NCBI GenBank assembly: GCA_003514765.1
Contig: DOOY01000100.1
Location: 1 to 10,344, forward strand
Direction: 5' to 3'
Source: Nitrosomonas sp.
GTDB taxonomy: Bacteria > Pseudomonadota > Gammaproteobacteria > Burkholderiales > Nitrosomonadaceae
DNA: 10,344 bases
Position 1 is the first letter of the stretch. Each line of letters begins with the position of its first letter. Both the position numbers and the translations under genes were made by a program. Shown piece after piece: positions 1 through 7,256 of the stretch. Below the pieces are notes generated by a model. It ran no database searches and was not told where the DNA came from. It saw only the letters and a list, made by a program, of their open reading frames with translations.

Positions 1-109
1 GTTTTTATCTGGTATTAAGTTTATAGTCTTTCGATGTTTGAAGGACAAAAGAGCTGTTTAACACAAATTAATTCGTCATAAATATTATCAAATATAGGAG
101 ATTTTAAAT

Positions 110-229
110 ATGAAATACTCTTTGTTTATAGCTGCTTTATTAGCAATGTTTTTAGTAGGCTGTGGTGATCCAAAACCAGGCCAATATCCTCCTGGATTTA
201 TGGATGATCGCGAAGGAATGCCAGACTAA
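110..229 (+). CDS. tiny lipoprotein, 39 aa (paralogue 1)
   Basis: A 39-residue predicted lipoprotein of unknown function. The start ATG follows AGGAG (96-100) by nine bases, a good ribosome binding site. The peptide begins MKYS, has a hydrophobic stretch at residues 5-16 and a lipobox Leu-Val-Gly-Cys ending at Cys18, so signal peptidase II should leave an acylated mature peptide of only 22 residues. That peptide is Gly/Pro-rich (Cys-Gly-Asp-Pro-Lys-Pro-Gly-Gln-Tyr-Pro-Pro) with an acidic end. Asp at mature position +3 rather than +2 does not match the classical inner-membrane retention signal, so outer-membrane sorting is plausible. The gene resembles the one at 515-655 in size, Cys position and the Pro-Gly-Gln motif. 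Its stop codon lies inside a hairpin and a terminator follows directly, so it is probably monocistronic. A distant relation to LptM-type lipoproteins (Cys-Gly-x-Lys-Gly-Pro-Leu-Tyr) is conceivable but unproven. Lipoprotein status is fairly sure; function is not known. Confidence 0.8.
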   Translation: MKYSLFIAALLAMFLVGCGDPKPGQYPPGFMDDREGMPD

Positions 230-248
230 AGCCTTTTTAGGCTTTAGT
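225..248 (+). other. hairpin overlapping the lipoprotein 1 stop codon
   Basis: ACTAAAGCC (225-233) is perfectly complementary to GGCTTTAGT (240-248). One more T-A pair gives a 10-bp stem with a four-T loop. The TAA stop (227-229) sits in the left arm. No T-run follows, so this is not a terminator by itself. Placed directly before the intrinsic terminator, it could stabilise the 3' end of the short mRNA or affect termination of translation; that role is inference. Confidence 0.6.
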
Positions 249-253
249 TAAGC

Positions 254-286
254 AAAAAAACCGCCCTTCAAGGGCGGTTTTTTTAT
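254..286 (+). terminator. intrinsic terminator of lipoprotein 1
   Basis: The stem is CCGCCC (261-266) with GGGCGG (272-277) and a five-base loop, followed by seven T (278-284). Seven A (254-260) precede the stem, so the hairpin can extend by A-U pairs and could also terminate from the other strand. The A7-CCGCC...GGCGG-T7-AT core recurs at the terminator after the second lipoprotein. Confidence 0.9.
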
Positions 287-435
287 GAAATATAATCCGG
301 TCTTCTTTTTTAATGTCAATATTGCATCCAAATAATGGGTAGTATATTGTTCTTAAAAGATTTATACTTGTAACGGCTGCAGGGGTATATCGATTTTAAT
401 TGAATCTTTCAGACGAGATGATACGGCCAGGATAC

Positions 436-465
436 TTGTATACTGAATTAAAATAGATATATACT
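436..465 (+). promoter_or_regulatory. possible sigma-70 promoter for lipoprotein 2
   Basis: TTGTAT (436-441) and TATACT (460-465) are separated by 18 bases, about 50 bp before the start codon at 515, in a strongly AT-rich stretch. The -10 is good (five of six), the -35 moderate. The rest of the 286-514 gap shows no gene. The nine-mer ATACTTGTA occurs at 364-372 and again at 432-440, overlapping the -35. Prediction by eye only. Confidence 0.4.
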
Positions 466-514
466 GCTTCGCTTTAACGAACTTTTAATATATTTTTACA
501 AGGAAAATTTAATA

Positions 515-655
515 ATGAAACAAACTCTTTTAGTTCTGGTGTTAGCATCTTTCTTTTTAGCGGCATGTGGTGGCAGACCGGGACAGGCATTGCCTGAACA
601 AGAACGTGAGAATTTTGAACGAATTATTCAAGAAGAAGCTGAGAAAAATAAATAA
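515..655 (+). CDS. tiny lipoprotein, 46 aa (paralogue 2)
   Basis: A 46-residue predicted lipoprotein of unknown function. AGGA (501-504) lies ten bases before the ATG. The signal peptide starts MKQT and has a Leu/Val/Phe-rich core at residues 5-15. The lipobox Leu-Ala-Ala-Cys ends at Cys18, the same position as in the gene at 110-229. The mature peptide has 29 residues: Cys-Gly-Gly-Arg-Pro-Gly-Gln, then a highly charged, probably helical tail rich in Glu, Lys and Arg (residues 28-46). The shared Cys-Gly and Pro-Gly-Gln elements and matching terminators suggest common descent with paralogue 1, while the tails have diverged (Pro/Gly/Asp-rich against helical acidic). Gly at mature +2 fits outer-membrane sorting. 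The gene stands alone between its own possible promoter and a strong terminator. Entericidin-like small lipoproteins were considered because they also occur as tandem pairs, but no sequence similarity is visible. Confidence 0.82.
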   Translation: MKQTLLVLVLASFFLAACGGRPGQALPEQERENFERIIQEEAEKNK

Positions 656-682
656 CAATTAGCTTCCGATCAAATTACAAAA

Positions 683-726
683 TCAAGCATAAAAAAACCG
701 CCTTTAGGCGGTTTTTTTATGCTTGA
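683..726. terminator. bidirectional intrinsic terminator (perfect palindrome)
   Basis: The arms 683-702 and 707-726 are exactly complementary over 20 bases: a Cys-Gly-rich-free outer part (TCAAGCAT/ATGCTTGA), a seven A / seven T tract and a CCGCC/GGCGG core, around a TTTA loop. Read on the + strand, GGCGG is followed by seven T and ends lipoprotein 2. Read on the - strand the same holds, so it ends the dapA-bamC transcript, which arrives from 822. It is closely related to the terminator at 254-286. Confidence 0.93.
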
Positions 727-821
727 ACGATTTTTCTGCCAAATCCACTGTTATATTGCATATTTTGGCTTAATAAGTAGCGCAGCAAAATACATCGCCT
801 GATACAAAGACTCAACCGGGC

Positions 822-1970
822 TTATTTAAGCTGTTCATGCAATAATTTCAGAATGCCGTTCGCTACCGTCTGGCTAACCGGTGTATTGTCTTCATTCAAT
901 ATAGAGACTTTACTGGTACTGGTACCCGTTTCTTTGACCAGAATATGATATCTGGCAGCCTTTGCATCCGCATTATCTTTGTTTCTCCAGAACATGATTC
1001 CTGACAAAATACCTTCGTCATCACCTTTTTTCTGACTGTCAGTATCCGGATTAACATATCGCACAAAGTAAATACCGTCTATACGGTTACGATCCTCAAC
1101 CGTAAAACCAATGCGATCCAGCGCCAGCCCGACACGCCGCCACGACCGGTCAAATGCCTCATTGACAACCAGAGTGTCACCGCTTTCTCTATCTATATAC
1201 GCTCTTTCCTGTACGCTGCCGCTGTTGGCGGCCAGTTCAATTCGGGCACGCTCTTCTTCTACACCGAAACGCATCATCAAACGTGATAACATTTCCGCTT
1301 CCAGGTCCGGGTCGGCTGGACGTGGTTGCCAGATCGTGCGATTCGCACCGCCTGTTTCCAGGACCTCGTCCATACCGCGGTGACTGATATAGACTTCTGT
1401 CGTGCCCATCTCGGTGCGTTCGAGCCGGGTACGAAATTTATCGCGCTCTGCTGTCGAATAAATGCTATCCAGAACTGTGGAAAGAATACTTCGAATAAAA
1501 TCCTGCGGTATTTTGGCACGGTTTTCAGCCCAGTCCGTTTCCATAATACCTGCTTCAGGTATCTCCAATTTTATGAGGAAACCCAGTTCCTGCCAGAACT
1601 CTTTAATCACAGGCCAGACGACTTCAGGCGGTTGAGGAACAACCAGCCAACGCTGTGTTCCGGCGCGTTCAATATGAACGTCCTGAATCGATATCGGCAA
1701 TAAGGAGGAAGTACCCGTACCTGGCTGAATACCACGTTCATTGTTATATGTAGAAAAAGTTGTGCCGCCTGAAGCTGTATCCGGTATGGAATAGCGTTCA
1801 TCGGTCGTGGGCGCAATCAGATCCGGCGGCACATCCAGCGGCGGCAATTTACCGGCAGACTTGTAATCAATCTGTTTTTGTTCAGGAAACAAAGTGCAGC
1901 CGGAAACTGCCATTAAAAACATCATGATCATTGAATAAATGAGCACAGTTTGCCACCGCATTTTTGACAT
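822..1970 (-). CDS. bamC: BamC outer-membrane assembly lipoprotein
   Basis: BamC (formerly NlpB) is an accessory lipoprotein of the BAM complex, which inserts beta-barrel proteins into the outer membrane. The 382-residue protein has a signal peptide with lipobox Val-Ser-Gly-Cys (Cys25) and Thr at +2, consistent with outer-membrane sorting. The family's signature N-terminal segment follows: Asp-Tyr-Lys-Ser-Ala (35-39), then Leu-Pro-Pro-Leu-Asp-Val-Pro-Pro-Asp-Leu (42-51), the unstructured part that in E. coli contacts BamD. Two globular regions follow, about 100-220 and 255-380, matching the two helix-grip domains known in the family. It is somewhat longer than the E. coli protein (about 344 residues). 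AAGGAG is only four bases before the chosen ATG; Met4 would be 13 bases away, so either start is possible and the lipoprotein prediction holds for both. It lies 16 bp after dapA, the same pairing as in E. coli, and is presumably cotranscribed with it. Confidence 0.93.
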   Translation of the reverse strand: MSKMRWQTVLIYSMIMMFLMAVSGCTLFPEQKQIDYKSAGKLPPLDVPPDLIAPTTDERYSIPDTASGGTTFSTYNNERGIQPGTGTSSLLPISIQDVHIERAGTQRWLVVPQPPEVVWPVIKEFWQELGFLIKLEIPEAGIMETDWAENRAKIPQDFIRSILSTVLDSIYSTAERDKFRTRLERTEMGTTEVYISHRGMDEVLETGGANRTIWQPRPADPDLEAEMLSRLMMRFGVEEERARIELAANSGSVQERAYIDRESGDTLVVNEAFDRSWRRVGLALDRIGFTVEDRNRIDGIYFVRYVNPDTDSQKKGDDEGILSGIMFWRNKDNADAKAARYHILVKETGTSTSKVSILNEDNTPVSQTVANGILKLLHEQLK

Positions 1971-1986
1971 TTTACTCCTTTTAATT

Positions 1987-2859
1987 TTAAATCTGCGCCA
2001 AGTCCATCGCTTCCTTCACAAGCTGATGATACTGACTGGATAAAGGGGTTAGGGGCAATCGGATTCCGGTACCGATTAGCGCCATTTGTGCAACAGCCCA
2101 TTTAACCGGAATCGGGTTTGCTTCCACAAACAAATCGGTATGCAAACGCATAAGTTTATTGTTAACCGCCCGCGCTGTTTCAAGATCACCTGATGCTGCT
2201 GCCACACACATCTCATGCATCAGTCGCGGTGCCACATTAGCGGTTACCGAAATAACGCCATGTCCACCCAGCAGCAGCAACGCCAATGCACTGATATCAT
2301 CGCCACTCAATACCAGAAAATCTTTTGGAGCGCGGCGCAACAAATCACTCCCGCGCCCCATATCGCCCGTTGCATCTTTGATACCGATGACATTGGGAAT
2401 TTGCGCTAACCGTAAGGCGGTTTCATTGGATATATCGGCTACGGTTCTACCCGGCACATTGTATAGAATATGCGGTATATCTACTGCCCCTGCAATCGCT
2501 TTGAAATGCTGATACAGTCCTTCCTGGGTCGGTTTATTGTAATAGGGTGCAACAGACAGGCAAGCGTCAACACCGGAATCTTTTGCGTAAATTGATAAAT
2601 CGATGGCTTCCCGTGTTGAATTTGCACCGGTGCCCGCAATGATGGAAATACGCCCGGCAGCATGATCAACCGCAGTGCGCATTAATAAGTGATGTTCTTC
2701 AAAGTCGACAGTAGGAGATTCGCCGGTCGTACCCACCACGACAATGCCATCCGTGTGCTGTTCAATATGAAAATCAATAAGGGCACGAAAGCGTTCCAGG
2801 TCTAATTTGCCATCCTCATACATCGGTGTCACGATGGCAACAAAACTACCTTTAAACAT
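1987..2859 (-). CDS. dapA: 4-hydroxy-tetrahydrodipicolinate synthase
   Basis: DapA condenses pyruvate with aspartate semialdehyde, the first committed step towards diaminopimelate and lysine, in the cytosol. The 290-residue length is typical of this TIM-barrel family. The catalytic set is complete, with the same numbering as E. coli DapA: Thr44-Thr45 in Gly-Thr-Thr-Gly-Glu-Ser, Tyr107 in Pro-Tyr-Tyr-Asn-Lys-Pro, Tyr133, Arg138 in Pro-Gly-Arg-Thr, and Schiff-base Lys161 in Gly-Ile-Lys-Asp. bamC follows 16 bp downstream, so the two form a transcription unit. Upstream, 210 bp separate it from the clpB stop. The ribosome binding site is poor: only GGA in GGATAG, about 11 bases before the ATG, is visible. 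No clear sigma-70 promoter was found; a TATTAT -10-like hexamer lies near 2935-2940 (- strand) but lacks a good -35, so readthrough from clpB may contribute. Confidence 0.97.
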   Translation of the reverse strand: MFKGSFVAIVTPMYEDGKLDLERFRALIDFHIEQHTDGIVVVGTTGESPTVDFEEHHLLMRTAVDHAAGRISIIAGTGANSTREAIDLSIYAKDSGVDACLSVAPYYNKPTQEGLYQHFKAIAGAVDIPHILYNVPGRTVADISNETALRLAQIPNVIGIKDATGDMGRGSDLLRRAPKDFLVLSGDDISALALLLLGGHGVISVTANVAPRLMHEMCVAAASGDLETARAVNNKLMRLHTDLFVEANPIPVKWAVAQMALIGTGIRLPLTPLSSQYHQLVKEAMDLAQI

Positions 2860-2917
2860 GACTATCTATCCAGTAAAAATGATCTATTTTACCTGAAACT
2901 GATCTTGCAAAAGTGTT

Positions 2918-2982
2918 TTCCCGGCGCATACAATCATAATACTTCGAAAATAAAGTCATATGAAATTCGCTGCTGCCGGGAA
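2918..2982 (-). other. long-range inverted repeat between clpB and dapA
   Basis: TTCCCGGC (2918-2925) and GCCGGGAA (2975-2982) are exact 8-bp complements separated by 49 bp, in the 210-bp clpB-dapA gap, which is otherwise AT-rich. They could close a large stem-loop in the dapA leader or the clpB trailer, or be two half-sites of a DNA-binding protein. No T-run follows, so it is not a standard terminator. The gap shows nothing else clear. Confidence 0.3.
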
Positions 2983-3069
2983 TCAGAAGTAAACCTATTT
3001 TGTTAAAAAAATCCTTACAGAATGAAATGATCGACATTTTACAACACGGAACTGACAGTAATCTATCGA

Positions 3070-5658
3070 CTAGTCTGCCTTGGAGAACTGCATGATATCG
3101 TTGGCATAATCAACCATAATGGTATCTTTCGCTGCAAACTGACCTTCCAGAATTTCCTTGGCCAGCGGATTTTCAATCTGCGCCTGAATAGCCCGCTTAA
3201 GTGGACGTGCACCAAAAACAGGATCAAAACCGACTTGCGACAGTTCGGACAGGGCGGCTTCGCTAACACGCAAATGCATCTCCAATGCCGCCAGTCTTTT
3301 CTCAAGATACTGCAACTGTATTCGTGCAATGGATTTAATATGTTTCTCATCCAGCGCGTGGAAAACAACCACTTCGTCGATACGATTGACAAATTCCGGA
3401 CGAAAATGGATTTTCACTTCCCCCATCACTGCATCCTTAATTGCCTGATAATCCTGACCGTGCATTTCCTGAATCATATGTGAACCCAGATTGGATGTCA
3501 TGACAATAACCGTATTTTTGAAATCAACGGTTCGGCCCTGACCGTCCGTCATGCGGCCATCGTCCAATACTTGCAGCAGTACGTTGAAAACATCCGGATG
3601 CGCTTTTTCCACTTCATCCAGAAGGATGACCGCATAAGGCTTTCTGCGTACAATTTCAGTCAAATAACCGCCTTCTTCATAACCGACATAACCCGGCGGC
3701 GCGCCGATCAAACGCGCCACAGAATGTTTTTCCATAAACTCTGACATATCGACGCGTATGAGATGATCTTCTGAATCAAACAGAAAATTGGCTAACGCCT
3801 TACATAATTCGGTTTTGCCCACACCGGTCGGTCCAAGAAACAAAAATGAGCCATATGGACGATTGGGATCAGCCAAACCGGCGCGCGAACGGCGTATTGC
3901 ATCCGAAATCAACCGCACGGCTTCATCTTGGCCTACCACACGTTCATGCAGCTTTCCTTCCATAAGCAATAATTTCTCCCGCTCACCTTGCATCATTTTA
4001 GAAACCGGTATGCCCGTGGCGCGCGAAACGACTTCGGCAATTTCTTCTGCACCGACTTGTGTGCGAAGTAATTGGGGTTTATCAGTTTCGGGTTTCTGCT
4101 TTGAGCCTTCCTGTGATTTGAGCTGTGATTCCAGCTGCGGCAGGCGCCCGTACTGCAATTCAGATACTTTCTGCCAGTCGCCTTTCCGGGTTGCAGCTTC
4201 TATTTCCAGCCTAACTTTTTCGATTTCCTCCTTGACATGCTGGGAGCCCTGGATATGAGATTTTTCCGCTTTCCAGATCTCTTCCAGATCGGCATATTCG
4301 CGCTCTTTCTGCTTGATTTCCTCTTCCAGCAGTTGAAGGCGTTTGAGAGAAGCCTCATCCTGCTCTTTTTTAATGGCTTCACGTTCAATCTTGAGTTGTA
4401 TCAGCCGCCGATCCAATCTATCCAGCGCTTCCGGCTTGGAATCAATCTCCATACGGATACGGGCGGCCGCTTCATCGATCAGGTCAATCGCCTTGTCCGG
4501 CAAAAACCGATCCGTGATATAACGGTTGGATAATTCGGCTGCAGCAACGATGGCCGGATCGGTAATGTCGACACCGTGATGCACCTCATATTTCTCCTGC
4601 AGGCCGCGTAAAATGGCAATAGTAGCCTCGACGGTCGGCTCCTCGACCAAAACCTTCTGGAATCTTCTTTCCAGCGCAGCATCCTTTTCGATATATTTCC
4701 GGTATTCATCCAAAGTAGTGGCGCCCACGCAGTGTAATTCGCCTCTCGCCAAAGCCGGTTTGAGCATATTGCCGGCATCCATGGCACCTTCTGCCTTGCC
4801 GGCACCGACCATGGTATGCAGCTCATCAATAAAGACGATGGTGTTACCCTCATCCTGCGCCAGCTCCTTCAACACCGACTTCAGACGTTCCTCGAATTCA
4901 CCACGATATTTGGCGCCTGCAAGCAGCGCAGCCATATCCAGCGACAGCACACGTTTGTTTTTCAGACTTTCGGGCACTTCGCCATTGATAATCCGCTGCG
5001 CCAGGCCTTCCACGATAGCTGTCTTTCCTACACCGGGTTCACCGATCAGAACGGGATTGTTTTTTGTGCGCCGCTGTAATACCTGGATGGCGCGGCGAAT
5101 CTCGTCATCACGACCAATCACGGGATCCAACTTGCCCTGCCGGGCACGTTCGGTCAGATCAAGCGTATACTTTTTAAGCGCTTCACGACTGCCTTCCGCT
5201 TCAGCAGAATTGACTTGCTCGCCCCCACGCACTGCGGTTATCGCCTGTTCCAATGCTGCATAACTGGCGCCATACTCCTTCAACAGCGCGCCTGCCTCAC
5301 CTTTGTCCTTGAGAGACGCCAGCAAAAACATTTCTGAAGCGATAAACTGATCTCCATGTTTCTGCGCTTCCTTGTCTGCCAGATTAAGCAGATTTGCCAG
5401 ATTCCGAGACAGATTAACTTCACCACCAGTACCTTCAATCTTGGGTAAGCGCTGAATGTTATTTTTCAAGGCATCGCGCAATGGCGCAACATTCGCACCG
5501 CTGCGCTGCAATAGAGAAGCAGTGGCGCCGTCTTCCTGCTGTAACAAAGCAAGCAGCAAATGACTCGGCTCAATATAGGCATGGTCCTGCCCAACGGCGA
5601 TACTTTGCGCATCGGCCAGTGCCTGTTGAAACTTGGTTGTTAATTTATCAAAACGCAT
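3070..5658 (-). CDS. clpB: ClpB protein disaggregase (Hsp100 AAA+ ATPase)
   Basis: ClpB is a cytosolic hexameric ATPase that pulls aggregated proteins apart together with DnaK. The 862 residues have the full family layout: N-terminal substrate domain (about 1-145), first AAA+ module with Walker A at 206-213 (Lys212), pore tyrosine Tyr251 in Lys-Tyr-Arg-Gly, Walker B Asp278-Glu279 and arginine fingers Arg331-Arg332, then the coiled-coil middle domain (about 405-525) that distinguishes ClpB from ClpA and ClpC. The second AAA+ module has Walker A at 609-616 (Lys615), pore Tyr657 in Gly-Tyr-Val-Gly-Tyr, Walker B Asp681-Glu682, an arginine at 759 in Arg-Pro-Glu-Phe-Val-Asn-Arg, and sensor-2 Gly-Ala-Arg (Arg818). 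GGAG lies six bases before the ATG. No internal second start was examined in depth. A heat-shock promoter precedes it. No terminator was found before dapA, 210 bp downstream. Confidence 0.98.
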   Translation of the reverse strand: MRFDKLTTKFQQALADAQSIAVGQDHAYIEPSHLLLALLQQEDGATASLLQRSGANVAPLRDALKNNIQRLPKIEGTGGEVNLSRNLANLLNLADKEAQKHGDQFIASEMFLLASLKDKGEAGALLKEYGASYAALEQAITAVRGGEQVNSAEAEGSREALKKYTLDLTERARQGKLDPVIGRDDEIRRAIQVLQRRTKNNPVLIGEPGVGKTAIVEGLAQRIINGEVPESLKNKRVLSLDMAALLAGAKYRGEFEERLKSVLKELAQDEGNTIVFIDELHTMVGAGKAEGAMDAGNMLKPALARGELHCVGATTLDEYRKYIEKDAALERRFQKVLVEEPTVEATIAILRGLQEKYEVHHGVDITDPAIVAAAELSNRYITDRFLPDKAIDLIDEAAARIRMEIDSKPEALDRLDRRLIQLKIEREAIKKEQDEASLKRLQLLEEEIKQKEREYADLEEIWKAEKSHIQGSQHVKEEIEKVRLEIEAATRKGDWQKVSELQYGRLPQLESQLKSQEGSKQKPETDKPQLLRTQVGAEEIAEVVSRATGIPVSKMMQGEREKLLLMEGKLHERVVGQDEAVRLISDAIRRSRAGLADPNRPYGSFLFLGPTGVGKTELCKALANFLFDSEDHLIRVDMSEFMEKHSVARLIGAPPGYVGYEEGGYLTEIVRRKPYAVILLDEVEKAHPDVFNVLLQVLDDGRMTDGQGRTVDFKNTVIVMTSNLGSHMIQEMHGQDYQAIKDAVMGEVKIHFRPEFVNRIDEVVVFHALDEKHIKSIARIQLQYLEKRLAALEMHLRVSEAALSELSQVGFDPVFGARPLKRAIQAQIENPLAKEILEGQFAAKDTIMVDYANDIMQFSKAD

Positions 5659-5667
5659 TAAATTCTC

Positions 5668-5691
5668 CGTAGTAGGTCACTGATCACTACG
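5668..5691 (-). other. small inverted repeat in the clpB leader
   Basis: CGTAGT (5668-5673) and ACTACG (5686-5691) form a 6-bp stem around a 12-base loop. It lies between the predicted -10 and the ribosome binding site and just precedes GGAG on the - strand. Its right arm overlaps the -10 element, so it may act at DNA level or simply be chance; only part of it would be in the transcript. Confidence 0.25.
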
Positions 5692-5716
5692 TGGGGGAAT
5701 ACGTTAAAATTTCAAC
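5689..5716 (-). promoter_or_regulatory. sigma-32 type heat-shock promoter of clpB
   Basis: On the - strand, GTTGAAA (5710-5716, -35) and CCCCACGT (5689-5696, -10) are separated by 13 bases. This fits the RpoH consensus CTTGAAA, 13-15 bases, CCCCATnT, with only the first -35 base and the later -10 positions differing. Transcription would begin near 5682, leaving a leader of about 25 bases with the ribosome binding site GGAG. No CIRCE operator (TTAGCACTC inverted repeat) is seen, so control by HrcA is not supported here. Confidence 0.75.
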
Positions 5717-5803
5717 CCACTTTGAAGTTCGAAATTACCATGTAACACAAGTAGCCGGTTTCACTGCGGCAATTGTTCGATTGGCGCCGTTTCATCAACT
5801 TAT

Positions 5804-7072
5804 TCAACGCCTGTGTATTTTCCGTGTACCAATCAAATGCAACGAGTCTTCTTTACTTTGATTGTAAAAATGCCACTTGCGTATTAACGCCATGATAATC
5901 GACATAAATAATCCGAATAATACGATGACAACATAAATATGCACTTCAAAAAAAATCAGCAGTGCATAGAACGATAACATCGCCAGTATGCTCAGATTTT
6001 CATTAAAATTCTGCACAGCAATTGAATGCCCAGCACCCATTAAAATATAACCACGATGCTGTAATAAAGCATTCATAGGCACCACAAAAAAACCAGCCAT
6101 GGCCCCAATCAATATTAATAAAAATATTGCGATCCACAGATCATGAACAAGAATCATGAACATCACTACCAGGCCTGTTGCAAAACCTAGCGGAATTACG
6201 GATAAAGATTTTTTCAGTGACACCGTCCGTGCCGCCATGACCGCACCTACCGCAATCCCAAGCGCCACAACCCCCTGCAACTGCGCCGCTTTATTCAACG
6301 GATAGTCAAGCGCTACTTCAGCCCATTTTATAACGATGAATTGCAATGTGGCACCCGCACCCCAGAACAAGGTTGTTACAGCAAGCGAAATCTGCCCAAG
6401 CTTGTCAGTCCACAGCAACTTCACACAGTGAGAAAACTCCTGAATCAGATAAATCGGGTCCTTCTTCGGAGTACGATGATCAATACCGGTATTGGGAATA
6501 AACAGATTAAAAATGGCTGCGATTAAGTAAATGACAGCAACTATAAAGATGCTTACTTCTACCGCTGTATTCATCAATGGGAAATCAAATGCGAGTAATG
6601 CCTGTGAAACGACCGGTGTAATTAAGATACCGCCCAACATAGTACCCAGCACAATTGAAGCGACCGTTAATCCTTCTATCCAGCCATTTGCAATAACCAG
6701 TTTTTCCGGCGGCAATAATTCTGTCAGTATGCCGTACTTAGCAGGCGAATAGGCCGCGGCACCCAGCCCGACAACGGCGTAAGCCATCAGCGCAGAATAT
6801 TGATGCATTGCAAAAAACAATAAACCACAACCCAGAATTTTAATGGTATTGCTGATAAACATGACCCGACCCTTAGGCATGGAATCTGCAAAAGCACCCA
6901 CAAAAGGCGCAAGAATGACATAAAACAAAACAAAAACAAACTTGAGCAGTGGCGTCAGAAAAGCAGGTGCATGTAGATCTATCAATAATGCAATTGCAAC
7001 AACCAGCAACGCATTATCTGCAAGGGAGGAGAAAAATTGCGCAGCCATGATGGTATAAAAACCGCGATTCAA
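5804..7072 (-). CDS. lplT: lysophospholipid transporter LplT (MFS)
   Basis: LplT is an inner-membrane major-facilitator protein that flips lysophospholipids inward for re-acylation. The 422 residues contain about 12 hydrophobic segments and LplT hallmarks: Asp19-Asn20-Ala-Leu-Leu in the first helix, the motif-A-like loop Phe-Ala-Asp-Ser-Met-Pro-Lys-Gly-Arg (61-69), Ala-Ala-Ala-Tyr-Ser-Pro-Ala-Lys-Tyr-Gly-Ile (105-115) and Val-Pro-Met-Asn-Ala-Leu-Leu-Gln-His-Arg-Gly (331-341). In E. coli, lplT is followed by the acyltransferase gene aas; here no acyltransferase domain is fused or adjacent, so its partner must lie elsewhere. The start codon is TTG (7070-7072), supported by GAGG seven bases upstream. 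The first ATG, codon 9, has no comparable ribosome binding site. Divergence from alr matches an arrangement I recall from other betaproteobacteria. Confidence 0.9.
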   Translation of the reverse strand: MNRGFYTIMAAQFFSSLADNALLVVAIALLIDLHAPAFLTPLLKFVFVLFYVILAPFVGAFADSMPKGRVMFISNTIKILGCGLLFFAMHQYSALMAYAVVGLGAAAYSPAKYGILTELLPPEKLVIANGWIEGLTVASIVLGTMLGGILITPVVSQALLAFDFPLMNTAVEVSIFIVAVIYLIAAIFNLFIPNTGIDHRTPKKDPIYLIQEFSHCVKLLWTDKLGQISLAVTTLFWGAGATLQFIVIKWAEVALDYPLNKAAQLQGVVALGIAVGAVMAARTVSLKKSLSVIPLGFATGLVVMFMILVHDLWIAIFLLILIGAMAGFFVVPMNALLQHRGYILMGAGHSIAVQNFNENLSILAMLSFYALLIFFEVHIYVVIVLFGLFMSIIMALIRKWHFYNQSKEDSLHLIGTRKIHRR

Positions 7073-7130
7073 ATTATTTCCTCTCAGAATTTTATTATTT
7101 TTTTAATTACGCAATAACTAAGTTAGTGGA

Positions 7131-7139
7131 TTTATACCA
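7131..7139 (-). promoter_or_regulatory. possible extended -10 promoter of lplT
   Basis: On the - strand TGGTATAAA matches an extended -10 (TGnTATAAT with one mismatch), about 60 bp before the TTG start of lplT. No good -35 stands 16-18 bases upstream, which extended -10 promoters can tolerate. Weak prediction. Confidence 0.35.
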
Positions 7140-7207
7140 TGAAATGATAGCAAGACGTACTCCATAAGCAGTCAAAACTCTATAATAGTCTCAAAGGGAG
7201 AAAAATT

Positions 7208-7256
7208 ATCCGGGAAAACATACTTAAGTGAAAACTTAAATTCGAAAATCCGGGAA
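7208..7256. repeat. pair of 9-bp direct repeats, 40 bp apart
   Basis: ATCCGGGAA occurs at 7208-7216 and 7248-7256, exactly 40 bp start to start, close to four helical turns, so both would face the same side of the DNA. Between them lie the palindrome ACTTAAGT (7222-7229) and a related ACTTAA (7234-7239). This could be a binding region for a transcription factor controlling lplT and/or alr; no known motif was recognised. Confidence 0.4.

Noticed and set aside
110..655. Entericidin-type toxin/antidote lipoprotein pair
   Set aside because: Size and tandem layout are similar, but the sequence after the lipobox Cys does not resemble entericidins, and each gene here has its own terminator.
2852..3037. 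61-codon minus-strand reading frame between clpB and dapA, overlapping the dapA start by 8 bases
   Set aside because: No Shine-Dalgarno sequence before its ATG, no recognisable motif or signal peptide, and composition like non-coding DNA. A leader peptide cannot be excluded but is not supported.
4613..5263. 216-codon + strand reading frame antisense to clpB
   Set aside because: The Ser/Pro/Arg-rich translation is typical of a shadow frame opposite a conserved gene. The ClpB frame on the other strand is unambiguous.
5659..5803. CIRCE/HrcA operator upstream of clpB
   Set aside because: The 6-bp inverted repeat CGTAGT/ACTACG does not match the CIRCE arms TTAGCACTC/GAGTGCTAA.
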